A DNA stretch of 64,000 bases from Ailurus styani (GCA_002007465.1 LNAC01000003.1:13727600-13791599); one strand, 5' to 3'; shown: positions 1-12,724, numbered from the stretch's first letter. Notes: generated from the sequence alone by a model not told the origin. Numbers and translations are program-made.

Positions 1-185
1 TTAAGGGTATGTCCATTTTTGGAGCAGCAGGAAGGGGGAAGACCAGCAGGTTTGTATATTCTTTCTCTTAACTTGGACATATTAAAAAATAATGACCTGG
101 TCAAATTTCCATGTTTATAGTTATTCAAACATCAATTTGCTTTTAATGAAGTAATCCAAGTGATACAACAAGAATAATAATAGTT

Positions 186-388
186 GGGGCGCCTGGGTGG
201 CAAAGTCATTAAGTATCTGCCTTCTGCTCAGGTCATGATCCCAGGGTCTGGGATCAAGCCCCGCATCAGGCTTCCTGCTTAGCAGGAAGCCTGCTTCTCC
301 CTCTCCCACTCCCTTTGCTTGTGTTCCCTCTCTCTCTCTCTGTCTCTCCCTCTGTCAAATAAATAAATAAAATCTTAAAAAAAAAAAG
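186..388 (+). mobile_element. CAN-SINE, sense
   Basis: Starts with ggggcgcctgggtggc, has the ctcaggtcatgatcccaggg segment, a CT-rich middle and the tail aaataaataaataaaatctt plus poly(A). The usual 'ctcagtgggttaaag' segment has diverged to 'aaagtcattaagta'. An imperfect target duplication is suggested by agaataataatagtt before and agaatgttaatagct after. It sits at the edge of a MIR. Confidence 0.93.
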
Positions 389-392
389 AATG

Positions 393-625
393 TTAATAGC
401 TAACATTTGTTCAGTGCTTGTTATATTCCAGAGGATGATAATGAAGTTTTGTGTGCACTGCTTTATGGAATCCTTGCAACAATTTTATAAAGTAAGTTAA
501 ACTCTTTAGACACCTCTTAGTGTTGAAGAATCTGAGGCCCAGAAAGTTTAGAAAATTCATCAAACTTCAAATACGAAGTGATAAAGATAGGACTCATCTG
601 GGCAGTTTAGCTTTAGAATCCAAAT
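393..625 (-). mobile_element. MIR, antisense
   Basis: Reads as the reverse complement of MIR: 'agctaacatttgttcagtgcttgttatattcca' type start, then 'gaatctgaggcccagaaagttt' and a tail related to the removal-of-flank box 'aggactcatctgggcag'. Heavily diverged, as expected for this old family. Confidence 0.65.
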
Positions 626-1349
626 TTTTAGCCATTTTAGTATCTTGTTACATACCAGATTTTTAATCTAATGCATTTCCAGGCATACTGAAGTATGCTT
701 CTATATCTTAAAGATCCATATCCAGGAATGAAAAAGAGTAAGGGTTTTCAATGTTATCACAGTTAACTTGGCAACCAGTCTATCAACTGAACTGTTAATA
801 CACATTGAAAAATTTCAATAAATAATATGAGACTTATGAATTGAGGAAAGCAGGATGTACATAGAAAAAATATTTTTCTCCCTACTTCATATTAATAACA
901 GAGAGAAAAGATGACAGTGCCAGAAGAAATCAAAAGATTCTGAAAAAGTCTAGGAAATGTGTGCTTTTCAAGTAATCATTATCTTTTTATTTATTATCCC
1001 TTAATCTGGTGTAATGCCTACATAGCTGACAGTCTGAAAATTCCCTAGATTTCTAGCTTTAGCTTTTGTTTAATACTCAATTTAAATTATTCAAGCTGTA
1101 ATCTCAGCCAAATCTTTGGAACTTCATTGCTCTCCCCTTGCATTTCTGAGGACAATCAAAATGACCACTAATTTTCCAGTTGCTGCTTTGCCCCACCTTA
1201 CCCCTGATTTCTCCTCACATCACCTCTGATTGTCTCATAACCTACTTTTCTGTTTTTGAGATACTGATATCATCACTTAAAATGTGAAAAGGAAGCATCA
1301 AGATATGCCTATAGTCATATTTAAAAGCAGTATTAGAACAATGCCAAAA
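626..1349. other. Unassigned AT-rich sequence
   Basis: No coding frame, RNA gene or repeat family recognised. Confidence 0.5.
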
Positions 1350-1564
1350 CAGGAGACCTGGGTGGTTCCGTTGGTTAAGTGACTGCCTTTGGCTTAGGTC
1401 ATGATCTCAGGGTCCTGATCTCAGGGTCCTAGAATCCAGTCCGACATCAGGCTCCTTGCTCAGCGGGAAGCCTGCTTCTCCCTCTCCCCCTGTCCCTCCT
1501 CCTGCTTGTGCTTTCTCTCTCTTTCTCTGCCAAATAAATAAATAAAATCTTTAAAAAAAAAAAA
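1350..1564 (+). mobile_element. CAN-SINE with internal 14-bp duplication
   Basis: Head 'gagacctgggtggttccgttggttaagtg', CT-rich centre and aaataaataaataaaatcttt tail. The 14-bp unit tgatctcagggtcc occurs twice in tandem at 1402-1415 and 1416-1429, a private change in this copy. Confidence 0.92.
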
Positions 1565-1964
1565 GGCTACTACTACAGCTTGTTGCCAGATTTACTGTCT
1601 TCAAAGGGGAAAAAAAAAACCCAGCAACATAAAACACAGTATTAGTCATTGTTGTTTCATAAGAACTTTAGTTAAGGCCTCTTCCTGCTTGTCTGGCCAT
1701 CAACTAAATTGATGAAATGTCTCTTCCAGGATCCTCCAAAATTCTTGCTTTCTTGACTCTCCCAGATGAGAAATAAAGCTGATTTAATTATAAAAGTAGT
1801 TTTATTCCTTTGTTCATCAACCTTCTCTCTCAGACCAGAATATGGCATTACTTTAGAGAGGCAAAAGCCTCAATTATTTTTTTTCTTCCCCCAAAAAAGA
1901 CATGTAGAAAGAAGCTGCTTTTAGGATGAATACTTAATAAATTTTGTTATAATTATTTTTAAGT
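1565..1964. other. Unassigned sequence
   Basis: No feature recognised. Contains only short A-runs and ordinary AT-rich unique sequence. Confidence 0.45.
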
Positions 1965-2080
1965 TCTTTTTTAAAAGATTTTATTTTTAAATAATCTCTA
2001 CAACCAACATGGGGCTTGAATTTACAACCCCAAGATCAAGAGTCACATGCTCTACTGACAGAGGGAGCCAGGTACCCTCA
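1965..2080 (-). mobile_element. Old CAN-SINE fragment, antisense
   Basis: aaaagattttatttttaaat followed by aatctctacaaccaacatgg, ggcttgaa, gatcaagagtcacatgct and a diverged 'gagccaggtaccc' end. This is the older carnivoran type (plain, without the GA-rich block of the younger copies). Confidence 0.8.
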
Positions 2081-2087
2081 TTTTTAA

Positions 2088-2145
2088 GTTTTTATTGAGG
2101 TATGATTGACACAATAAACTGCATATATTAATAGTGAATATATTT
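2088..2145 (-). mobile_element. Short L1M 3'-UTR fragment
   Basis: 'tttttattgaggtatgattgacacaataaactgcatatatt' is a well-known antisense L1M 3'-end phrase. Only about 60 bp is recognisable. Confidence 0.5.
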
Positions 2146-3159
2146 TCAGAAAATTGTTGAAATGCTAAATGTTATAAGGAGAGAGATATGGATATGTATA
2201 TCTGATAATATGATCTAATATAAGAATATGCATGAATCAGATGTCACCAATATGTTTAATATTTTATTTTTATTTAAAATAAAATTTTAATGATCCATTT
2301 AACTTGCTACTTTAATAGCACATGTTCATGTAATATTGGCTCTTTATGAGAAAAATCATTATGTTTGAATTTAACCAAATGAACATGCTACACTATTATA
2401 AAAGACATGCTCACAACTTTAACATAAAAAAAATAATATTGGGTCTTTTATATCCCCCATTCAGTCACAGTCCTATAGAGGAATTGTATTATATTATAGT
2501 GCCTCATACAGTCCTATTACAATAAAATTGTGGCTCCAGTAAACTTGGTCACAATGTTTACTGTGTCAATTTATTTCCAAGATAAAAAAAATTGCTTTCT
2601 TTTGACTTGATTTATGAAAAGGTGTATTTCTGTCTTTGTAAAATCTTAATTTCCATGGATGGTTTCCTAAGCAAGTTGCCTGAAGAAAAACCCTAGTGAA
2701 CATGAAGACTGGCAAATCTTTAGTAAGCGCTAAAGAGAACTAAAACCTAAAACATAGCTGTGGGGAGGGGCAAAAAAGAATGACCTTTTTAATAGTAAAA
2801 GTCTAATATGAATCCCAAGTGTTACTGTATTTTAAAAGTATGTAGATATAAATTTGGACATCTAAAGCATGATTTTTTTAATTTTTGAAGTTTTTCAGAT
2901 AGTATATTTTTTAACACCATAAAACCAGTCTAATTAGTGGGTGTGTGGGAAAAAATATTATGAAATGAGGAGCATTTAACATTCCATTGTATTTCACAAA
3001 TGCTTTCTATTCTAAAACCAATATTTTTAGGATCATTTTGTTATGCCATTTTAAATTACATTCAAGCCTATGCTTCTTTAGAAATATTTATGTTAAAAAC
3101 ACAAACATGAGATATACAAACTAAGGAGAAAATAAAGTGTTGCAAAGTTGTGGCTTTTT
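2146..3159. other. Unassigned AT-rich sequence
   Basis: No gene or repeat recognised. Long A and T runs only. Confidence 0.45.
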
Positions 3160-3965
3160 ACTTTATTTTTTTCTAGTTTTATTGACATATAATTACTTTA
3201 TAATATTGTATAAGTTTAAGGTGTACAACATAATGATTTGATAAGTGTCTATATTGCAATATGATTGCCATAGTAAGTTCCCTTAACATCTATCACCTCA
3301 AATAGTTATAAATTTATTTTTCCTTGTGATGAGTACTTTTAAGATCTACTCTCTAAGCAACTTTTAAATATACAATGCAGTATTGTTAACTATAGTCATC
3401 GTATTGTACAATACCAGGACACACACTTGTTTATTTTATAACAGAAAGTTTGTACCTTTTGAACACTTTCACCCAATTCCCCATATGCCACCCTCCCTAC
3501 CTCTGACAATCACAAATCTGATCTTTTTATCTATGAGTTTTAGTTTTTTAGATTCCACATACAAGTGAGATCATAGAGTATTTGTTTTCTCTGTGTGACT
3601 TATTTAACTTAAGATAATGCCCTCAGGTTTCATCCATGTTGTCACAAATGGTTTTATTTTTATTTCTTTTATTTTTATGGTTGAACAGTATTCCATTTGG
3701 TGTGTGTGAATGTGTGTGTGTGTGTGTGTGTGTCTAGTTTAATTTTTTTGCATGTGACTATTTAATTTTCTGAACACCTTTTATTGAAGAGAATTTTCTC
3801 CATTGAATATTCTTTGCTCCCTTGTCATATATTAGTTAACATGGGTTTATGCATAGGTTTATTTCTGGACTCCCAATTCCATTCCATTGGTCTTTGTGTC
3901 CATTTCTATGCCAGTAACATACTGTTTTGATTTATAAAGTCTTGTAATGTAGTCAGAAATCAACT
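3160..3965 (-). mobile_element. L1M, antisense, internally deleted
   Basis: The first part is an L1M 3'-UTR read backwards (tagttttattgacatataat, aaggtgtacaacataatga, ctgttgtcacaaatgg-like end, then gttgaacagtattccatt). After a (TG)n interruption it resumes in the C-terminal ORF2 region (ttttgcatgtgactattt, caccttttattgaagaga, tgccagtaacatactgtttt). The sequence between these parts of a full element is missing, so this is a deleted relic. Confidence 0.75.
3701..3733. repeat. (TG)n microsatellite
   Basis: About 33 bp of TG, interrupted once by GAA. It lies inside the antisense L1M. Confidence 0.9.
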
Positions 3966-4616
3966 TTCCACTTTAGAGATAGTAACAAGATTTATTTTAT
4001 ACTTTTGATATTTATTTCTAATGGAATCATAATCTTTACATTCAAATCTCTTAAACAGAGCGCTAAAGTATTTATGAAACAATAAACAATACTTGTACAT
4101 GGAAAAAATAAAATACTATAGAAATATATAATTTGTTATTTTATAAATAGTATTTATTAATATTTATTTTATACTTATATTATTTATTTAATAATAATTG
4201 TATAAAATAATATAGATAAATATGGAGTATTCAAAAAATATGCATTAGATACAATTATTAAACACATGTTTTGTTTTGAGGTTATCACTCAATTAAGCCA
4301 CACAACACAGTAAATACATTGAGTATATGAATTCCTAAAAGTTAAGTGCCTGTCAGATGATGGGAACAAAACACAACACAACAAAGTCAAAACTCTATGT
4401 GTATATATGTATGTTTATATTTTTGTGTGTATACATATATTTGTATATACATTATATATTTAAAATAAAACATATCTATTTCCCTTTAGTTCTGACATTA
4501 CAAAAAGATTAATATAAGTGAATACCAAGTCTTATGACTCAATGATAATGATTTTAATTAAATAAACTAAAATAAGCTCTATTCAACCTCAGATAGTTAA
4601 ATCTTATGTAGTACTT
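3966..4616. other. Unassigned, very AT-rich
   Basis: Dense in tatttatt/aataata motifs around 4120-4220. No coding or repeat assignment. Confidence 0.45.
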
Positions 4617-5029
4617 GACTTTTAATATGTTATATAATAACCATATTTATTGTGAAAAGGTATATGCTTTGTGCCTGTTATTTTATGTTTTTGTGAACTT
4701 GAAAAAATTAGTGATCATTTTATTCTTAATAATACATATACATGTTTATGTATATGTGTGTGTATCTGTGTAGACTATTCATGAATGTTTTTTTTTTGTT
4801 TTTTTTTTTTTAAAGATTTTATTTATTTATTTGACACAGAGAGAGAGATTACAAGACTTTTAATATGTTATATAATAACCATATTTATTGTGAAAAGGTA
4901 TATGCTTTGTGCCTGTTATTTTATGTTTTTGTGAACTTGAAAAAATTAGTGATCATTTTATTCTTAATAATACATATAGATGTTTATGTATATGTGTGTG
5001 TATCTGTGTAGACTATTCATGAATGTTTT
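4617..5029. repeat. 175-bp direct repeat flanking a truncated SINE
   Basis: Copy 1 is 4617-4791 and copy 2 is 4855-5029, both 175 bp. I see one difference (tacatg against tagatg). Between them is a 63-bp truncated SINE end. The repeat is far too long for an ordinary retroposon target duplication. Confidence 0.95.
4792..4854 (-). mobile_element. CAN-SINE, antisense, truncated
   Basis: Poly(T), taaagattttatttatttat, ttgacacagagagagagatt, acaag, then it stops abruptly at the second copy of the flanking 175-bp repeat. Only the 3' tail of the SINE is present. Confidence 0.9.
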
Positions 5030-7125
5030 GAGCAAACTTAAAGTACCCTATTTATCCTAATAGTAATTTTATAGCAAAATATATTTATTATATGGCAATC
5101 AGTTATTATATAATTTATCTTTTCATCTTCAATAATCTTTAAGAATTAAACCCTAGAAAATGTAAAGTGTATAAAGCTATACTTTTGAAAACAAATGATT
5201 TTTAAAATCTAAAATAATGATTCTTTCACAAGTATGTGCAATTGTATTACCTTTATAATAAAACAATCAAAAGTCAGAAAACAATAGGAGAAAAAAGGCA
5301 CAAAGAAAAGACAGACTATAGAGATAATTATAGGAGACATCATTTGAATGGTCGTGTAATATTTAAAAATTCTTAAACAACGTGTAGAACTTTCATTCTA
5401 CTGAAAAATGTCAATAGTTAAAAATATATATATATATATAAATGGTGTATTTAGCCCTCAGAATAAGCAAGAATCAATGAAGAACTTAATTAAAATATGA
5501 AGATGCTACTAATTTAATAAATATTTGAGTTACCATATGGACATTTCAGATGTTTGGGTTAGCATTTCAAATAATGTATCCATAGTGTTAATTAAACCAG
5601 GAAAAAAAAAGGTTACATATAGCAATTGTTTCTAGTTAACTTAGTGACATTTTTGTTGGAAGTTTTCATTTATTTATTACCAAATATTTGCATCAGATTA
5701 GAGCTGTGTTTTTAACCATGTGAAAGTCAAAGCCTGGCCAAAAGGATATGTAAAATTAAAGGTGATTTATAGATTGCATTTATAGCAAAGATGAGAATGT
5801 AATGCTTCAGACATTGTATTAGGGAGAAAAGGAATCCTTCTGAATATTTTTGTGGTTCCACGTAGCCAAATAAATCAGGATTGTATGTTTACCAAACTGA
5901 ATTATATGCATATCATGAAATAAATCTGGAGTGTTGGCTACAATAATGACTATATCCAAACAACATCAATATTTCATTTACTAATAGTAATGTATAGCAC
6001 AAGATAGGTCATAATGTGTTTGCAGAAGCATTCAGGCAAGGAAATCAGACATAGAGGCTTATTTGGCAGAGCAGAGTATACTGATTATACTCAGAGATTG
6101 TGTATCATTTCTGAGCCCATAAATCTATGTGGAAAAATTGAAGACTGGATTTTGATAAGGTATTATTGGAATTAACAGAGCTGCAAAATATATAGCCTAC
6201 ATACAATCCTTGGGAAATAATACCTATTTCTCCCCACTAGAAAAGAAAGTGATATTTCTTTCTGCTTTTCTTTAGTATGCCATGGGTCTCACTTTCAAAA
6301 CACCATTTTAAATAATATAAATATGATTTTTAAATCAATATGACTTTAGGAAGTTTGGGAAAAGTATTTTAAATTTACACTACATAAAGTGGTCATTTTT
6401 AACCTGAGGTAGATAACCCTCTTCTCATTTGGAAATTTGGCTTAACAAAGTGGTATGCCTTGCTCATCGTTATATAAGTATGAATTCAAGAAATAGAATT
6501 TTCAGTTTTCATCAATTCTGCAGAAACAAAATTAGGTTTTGTAACCCTATGTCTAGTGATTTTCATTCTGTGCCATACCTTATTTTCCTTTAAGGCAAAA
6601 TATCAGAATGCTAGTTGACATTATAAAATTAAGTGGAGTAGCCTGTCAGCAGTATTCTTTACCCCATCTGAAAAATAAAGATGTTGGAATAAGTTATCTT
6701 CAAGCTTTTTGCCAGTTTTAAAGTGCTATCCATGTGTTAGAGCAACTGTGTGAAAACTGGGACTCATACATTTCTGGTGCAAATTCCAATCAGTAGAACA
6801 CTAATGGAGAAGAATTGGGCAATATGTGACAAAACAACATTTCTAATGACCCCAAAATTACCCCTTTAGTAGTTTATGTTTTGGATTAAAATAGAGACAT
6901 AAGAAAGACTAGAATGAACCATGTGGTGTTGAATTGCATGCAATTGGCAGGGTAGACCACAGATAGATATTACAATAGAAGAGATGTTTATAGATATGTG
7001 TGAATGCATCCATATACATTCATTTATTTCCTAGCTGTGTCCTCTGAAACAGCAAAGAAGCCATGAGCTTTTCACTAGCCCTGTGTGCAATTAGTATCCA
7101 AATTTTGGTTTCCGTATAGAAGTCT
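5030..7125. other. Unassigned 2.1-kb AT-rich stretch
   Basis: No gene, RNA or dispersed repeat recognised. A short (TA)n lies near 5424-5441. Confidence 0.45.
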
Positions 7126-8055
7126 CTACTAAGAGGAACTAGAGACCCTTCATGAAATGGCTGATGCTAAGACTAGATCAACTGATTCTAGCTGAACCAA
7201 GAACACCTCTTTGTGCCAACAAGTCAGGAAGTATTTAAAGAATGATGGAAATATTTCAAAAGGACATAAGAGTCAATGTGAAGGAGTGCTTCCTGGGAAG
7301 TTAATAACAAATTGAGTATCAAATAAACAATATAAGTAAATAATTGTAATACAGTGAACAAAATAAGAATCCATGAACTCATATTGATATAAATGAATAA
7401 ATGCAAACACATAAATAAGAAGGGAAGGTTCTTCCTTACAGTAGAAAGGCAGCTGAAATATGTAAAAAATGATGGAATTATAAAAAATTGTCATTTGACA
7501 ACCATAAAGATAACAGTTGGCTCAGGCAAGGATCATTAATGAATGCTAAAATTAACATTTGGAAGTATTATGATTAGTAGCTTATTTGTAATAATATCAA
7601 AGTATATCACCATAGGATACTCATTGATTACAATGTGGAAAATAATAATTTTATGGTGGAAAAACCTGGCAGTCATCACCTTAACTGAGTGATTAAAATT
7701 AAGCTCCACAGTAGTGGGACAAATAGGCATCATGAGTGCCTTGATTAGGATGCACTGAGAAAAACGCAACATCTCTTCTGGACTGTTCAATCTGTAAATG
7801 CAATCCTTGAACTTAATCATGAAGGATAATACACAAACCACTGTTGAGGGATACTTTATGAAATAGCTGACTCAAAATGTCAATGTCATGAAAGACAAAG
7901 GAGATTGAAGAACTGCTTGAGATTAAACAAAAGAGATGACAAGTGAATGGAACAGCTGATCCGGATTTTCTTTTGATAAAAAGGAAATTCGGGGAACACT
8001 CCAAAATCTCCTGCTTTTGATAATTTTATGATTATACATGCGAATATCCTGATTT
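7126..8055 (+). mobile_element. L1M 3' UTR, sense
   Basis: Contains the ordered L1M 3'-UTR phrases: tccatgaactcatattgata, acataaataagaagggaagg, aacctggcagtcatcacctt, agtgggacaaataggcat, ccttgattaggatgcact, gcaacatctcttctgga and atgtcaatgtcatgaaagac. The short frames here on the minus strand are antisense chance frames through this non-coding part. Confidence 0.7.
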
Positions 8056-8189
8056 TCTAGGAAGCATACACTAGTAACATGTTTTGGCAATCTACTCTTT
8101 ACCTAGTCTATTAGACTAGTACTATTCTCACAGCATTTTATTAAATCTGCAGTTATTTTAAATAAAACATTAAAAATACATTTCTATTA

Positions 8190-8692
8190 CAATATTTTTA
8201 ACTATGATAATTTTGGCTCTCCGAGTTCTTTCATTTTAAACTCAGTAAGCCATCCTTTCCTATTTTGCATATTAAATAACTTTACCAAGTCACTTATTAA
8301 TAGGAAATGCATAATTCTTTTAAATGTGTGTAGCACCATACTTTCCATCTTTTGCTTCTACAGAAATAAGTGGTAAATAATTAAATAAGTTGTTTGATAT
8401 CACAGAGGTTAATAGTTTGGGTCTAGGTTCAGAGATCTGANCAATATTTTTAACTATGATAATTTTGGCTCTCAGAGTTCTTTCATTTTAAACTCAGTAA
8501 GCCATCCTTTCCTATTTTGCATATTAAATAACTTTACCAAGTCACTTATTAATAGGAAATGCATAATTCTTTTAAATGTGTGTAGCACCATACTTTCCAT
8601 CTTTTGCTTCTACAGAAATAAGTGGTAAATAATTAAATAAGTTGTTTGATATCACAGAGGTTAATAGTTTGGGTCTAGGTTCAGAGATCTGA
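8190..8692. repeat. 251-bp direct duplication split by a single N
   Basis: Copy 1 is 8190-8440, N is 8441 and copy 2 is 8442-8692. Both are 251 bp and identical except for ctctccgag against ctctcagag. It is most simply an unmerged contig or allele overlap. Confidence 0.97.
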
Positions 8693-8850
8693 GTTCAAAT
8701 CCCCACTATACCACTTTCTGGCTGTGCATTCACGGACAAATTATTAAACCTATTTACATTTAAGCTGTTAATTTTCAAAATGTGGCTCTTATTACCTAAA
8801 TCATTGAACTCAACAACATCACAACCATGGTAAATAAAGATGGGGCACTC
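8665..8850 (+). mobile_element. MIR, sense
   Basis: gagttcaaatccccactata, ccactttctggctgtgca, acaaattattaaaccta and attttcaaaatgtggctctt follow the MIR core and right part in order. Its left end is shared with the duplicated block. Confidence 0.65.
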
Positions 8851-8897
8851 TAAAAGGTGAACACAGGCTTATGGCTAACACAGTGAGCAGTAAATGC

Positions 8898-9541
8898 ATG
8901 TGTGGCAGACAGAGTTTCAAGACGGCCCCCAAATTCCCACCCCCTGGTATACAAGTCCTTTATAATTCCCTCCCCTTGAGTGTTAGAAGGACTTAGATAT
9001 AACTGGATGTCAGTCTCATGAGTGGATTACACTGTATGGCAAGAATAAAGAGATTTTGCAAGTGCAATTAAGGTCCCATATCAATTTAAGACAGATTTCC
9101 GTAGTGGGCCTGATTTAGCCATATGAATCCTTAAAGAAGGACTGAGCCACTTAGGAGGAGATAAATTCTTCTGCTGGCTGTAAAGAAGTGAGTTGTCACA
9201 TTATACAAAAACTTGTGAGATGGCCATGTGGCAAAAAATGCAGGGAAATCTAGAGGCTGAAAGAGACCCCCTGCAGACAGCAAGGAAATGTGGAACTTGC
9301 TCCTATAACTGCAAAGAACTAAATTCTTCTAACAACCATATGAGCTTGGAATAAGAGTCTAGACTCCAGAAAGAAACAAAGATTAGTCCATGACTTGCTT
9401 GCATCATTGGGGGATACTGAATGGAGGAGCTAGCTAAGCTCTGCCCAGGTTCCTAATCCACAGACACCATGAGCTAACAAGTACATGTTACTTAAAACTT
9501 AAAGTTTGTGATAATTTGTTGCATAGCATAGACAATTAAAA
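8898..9541 (+). mobile_element. MLT1-type MaLR solo LTR, sense
   Basis: Ordered MLT1 features: tggcagacagagtttcaaga, ccaccccctggtatacaa, ctccccttgagtgt, ttttgcaagtgcaattaagg, agcaaggaaatgtggaactt, accatatgagcttggaata and the end tttgtgataatttgttgcat. No internal retroviral sequence follows, so it is read as a solo LTR. MLT1 assignment is by eye. Confidence 0.75.
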
Positions 9542-9959
9542 CGTCCATGTTATTATTTTAATTATGTCAGTTCTACATCAGTATACTAAAATCTTTGACG
9601 GATACTATGATGTCATTCTTGATCATACTGCAACTATACCTGGCATTCAGTTTAATTGTTTTTTACAGTATAAAAAGTACTCTTTTTATATATTTAAAAT
9701 TTAGATTTCCAAGTTCTTCCATTCTACTATTGTTTTTTTTTACAACTATTAAATATAAAACCTACCACAGAGCCAAAATTTATCTGTTAGTGATTTATTA
9801 CTGAGAATGGTTTTTAAAAAGCACATCTTTCCTGGTATAGTAATCATACACAATATTTTTAAAATAGTGAATAACAATTCTTTATTTACTTGTTATCAGG
9901 CACCACAATTCAATTATCATTATCTATGTGTGTAAGCATACTCTGAAGCACGTTAAGAT
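9542..9959. other. Unassigned sequence
   Basis: The 69-codon frame at 9595-9804 is AT-rich and low-complexity and does not look like protein. No repeat recognised. Confidence 0.4.
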
Positions 9960-10340
9960 CCTTTAAAAATCTTTTTAGTATAGTTGACACACAATGTTAC
10001 ATTAGTTCTACGTGTACAATATAGTGATTTAACAATTCTGTACAGTTCCGCTGTGCTCACCACAAGTGTAGCTACCATAGGCAGTGTGCAATATTATTGA
10101 CTCTACTCCCCATGCTGTGTCTTTTATTCCCAGGACTTCTTCATACCATAGCTGACAACCTGGATCTCCAGCTCCCCTTCTTCACCTCAGGTCCATCCCC
10201 CTGTCGCCTCCCCTCTAGCCACCACCAGATGGTTCTCTGTATTTATAGGTTCGAGTCTACTTTCTGTGTGTTTTTTCATTCATTTATTTTGTTTTTTAGA
10301 TTCGACCTATAAGTGAAACCATATAGTATTTGTCCTTTTA
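9960..10340 (-). mobile_element. Carnivore-type L1 3' UTR, antisense
   Basis: agtatagttgacacacaatg, ttacattagttctacgtgta, tgctcaccacaagtgtagct, cttttattcccaggacttct and gaaaccatatagtattt are the antisense L1 3'-UTR phrases. The C-rich stretch at 10160-10230 is the usual pyrimidine-rich part of this UTR. Confidence 0.75.
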
Positions 10341-10344
10341 AAAA

Positions 10345-10830
10345 AATATTTTTATCAAACTTTTTTAGCACAGTTTTAGATTTTCTAAAATAGTGCAGAA
10401 GGTGCAAAGAGTTTCCAGTTTCCCCTATTATTAATAACTTATATGCATTTGTTACAATAAATGAATGGATATGGATACATTATAATGAACTAACATCCAC
10501 AGTTTATTTAAATTTCATCAGTTTTTACTGAATGTCCCTTTTTGGTTGTGGAATCCCATCCAGAGTATCTCATTACATGCAGTTGTCACATTTCTTTAGG
10601 CTTTTCCTGATAATTGCCCCTTTTCACGTCATTTGCTCTTCATAACTTTGAATGTTTTCTACAGTACTCAGGTATTTTGCAGAAGGTTCTTCAGTTGGGA
10701 TTTGATATTGTTTCATGGTAAGACTAGAGCTTGAGGTAACTGTGAGGAAGACCACAGAGCTAAAATGCCCTTGTCATCACATCATATCAAGGGTATGTAT
10801 TATCAACATGATTTATAACTCTTGATGTTA
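10345..10830 (-). mobile_element. L1M 3' UTR, antisense
   Basis: agcacagttttagattttct, gtttcccctattattaataa, tagtgcagaaggtgcaaaga and atcatatcaagggtatgtat. It shares wording with the antisense L1M at 17.3-18.1 kb, including tcacatcatatcaagggta. Confidence 0.65.
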
Positions 10831-11509
10831 CTATATATGTTTATATGGAATAATTAAATAAATGGGTGATGGATGGTGAAAACCAGGCTTCTCACTATTG
10901 AGTGTGGCTTTACAGATAAGCAAGAGAAGGATGCTAGAATGATGTAAATGAGAATGGAATGGAGACATCAGAATAAACTCAAGTTTATATTAGTATAGAT
11001 ACAGATGCTTACATATAGAAATATGTATAGATATGTCTATGTACACAGGTTTGTATAAGTACATGTAATTTTGCTCTGTTAGCTTAAAATGAAAAAGAAA
11101 TGCCATAAAACTAAAAAAAGAAAAATCAAAACACCCTAGTAGCAATGAGCACATCTAGTGTCCAGTCCCATTTTTTTTTAATACTATTCTCCAATTCTCC
11201 CTGTTGATATAGTTGATTCCGGGATAGGGCAGGGTATTCACAAGATAAGCTCATAGCATCTTGTAATCCTGGAAAGTAAGAAAGTTCCCAAACACACACA
11301 CACACACACAGACACACACACACACATCTACAGTAATAGGGATATATGTCAAAGAAATACAGGAGCCAACTGAATGAGTCTCCAATATTCAGCCAAAGCT
11401 GAAATAATTTGGGCTATCTTAAAATAGCATAGTGCAAAGTATAATATAAATATCCATAAACCATTAAGAATGTAAATGATTGATGTTATAAAATTAATTA
11501 ATGAATGAA
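10831..11509. other. Unassigned; contains (CA)n
   Basis: The only clear item is the (CA)n at 11292-11328. It produces the artificial poly-Val/Cys frame on the minus strand. Confidence 0.5.
11292..11328. repeat. (CA)n microsatellite
   Basis: About 37 bp of CA, with one GA interruption. Confidence 0.93.
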
Positions 11510-11720
11510 GGAGAAGAGACAATCTCTCATGCAGAAGTATTCCAAATACTTTATATAGATGATCCACCCTCAAAGTGGGAGAATGTAATTTCCCACTCCC
11601 TAGTATGGACTGGGCACAGTGACTTGCAAGGCATACAGTGTGCAAAGGTGAGGAGGGAGTAAAGTGGGAGGGAGTAACTTAACTGAGAGAAAGTTCTGCA
11701 GGTGAGTAAAGCCAACAAGT
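11510..11720 (+). mobile_element. Possible L1M 3'-UTR fragment, sense
   Basis: gatccaccctcaaagtggga, atgtaatttcccactcccta, gactgggcacagtgacttgc and gagggagtaacttaac follow the order of an L1M 3' UTR. Diverged, so the call is tentative. Confidence 0.42.
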
Positions 11721-12724
11721 CATAAATCCTTTGTTATTTTGATTATTTATTTTATCAACCTAGAGTAGTATCTGAAATTTATTCTAAGTACATTGTCAAA
11801 TTTGTTGGCATGCTCTGTCACAGGATAAACCAGTACATTTGAAGTGAGAATGGGTGACTAAAAAGGACTTAGAAAAAGATTGCATGTTAAGGTTCTGTCT
11901 TGCAAGACACATTACCACATTTTTAAAAAAATGAAACACAATTTATGGATTTAGAAATATATAATTTAAAAATGAAGTAGATTTGCTTAAACTTATAAAA
12001 ACCTGTAAAAATAATGCTGATGCAAATGAAAGGATCTACATATAATATTTTTCCTAGCATTATGCACATTTACCTTACATTTTAATGTTACTTAAGTTCG
12101 ATGGTGAATAGATTGTCTTGCACCTATAGATATTCAATAAATAATTTTTATTTGATTTGATTATGACTTCATTGAGCAGAAAGAGTGCTGTAAAGTGATT
12201 ATTCACTTTGGCATATTATTTTCTGCCCTTTAAAAATGGAGATATATGTATGTGACAATTGCCTAGTTTTAAATGATACTTCTCTTGATGAAAACCCAGT
12301 TGGTCTTTCAGAAAAAACAAATGAACAAACTATCTTCTTTACCAATTAGAAATCAAGAGAATAAGGATTTTAATAAGCCTCCTGGGAGACTTGTCTTTTG
12401 TGTCTTTGATAAATACATGATTGTAAGGACAAATTATATGAGTAGCAATAATTTCCCAGTAATGTGATCGTTAAAAGACCTCCCAACTGCAATATATCAG
12501 TATTAATTGGGGACAGATGATCATTTTAGTGACATGCTCAAGTCATTACCCATATTTCAAAACTCCATGAATACCTGAATATTCTTAATGATGTGATTAT
12601 TTTTTTAAAGATTTTCAGTGCAATGATCTTAATAGGGTTGTTTATTTTTGAAACTATGAAAAAATACAAAAATAGAATTAAACACTATTAATTAAGACCA
12701 TTTAAGAACATATTAGAGGAAAGT
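11721..12724. other. Unassigned sequence
   Basis: No repeat or gene recognised. The 64-codon frame at 12273-12467 has no recognisable motif. Confidence 0.4.
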
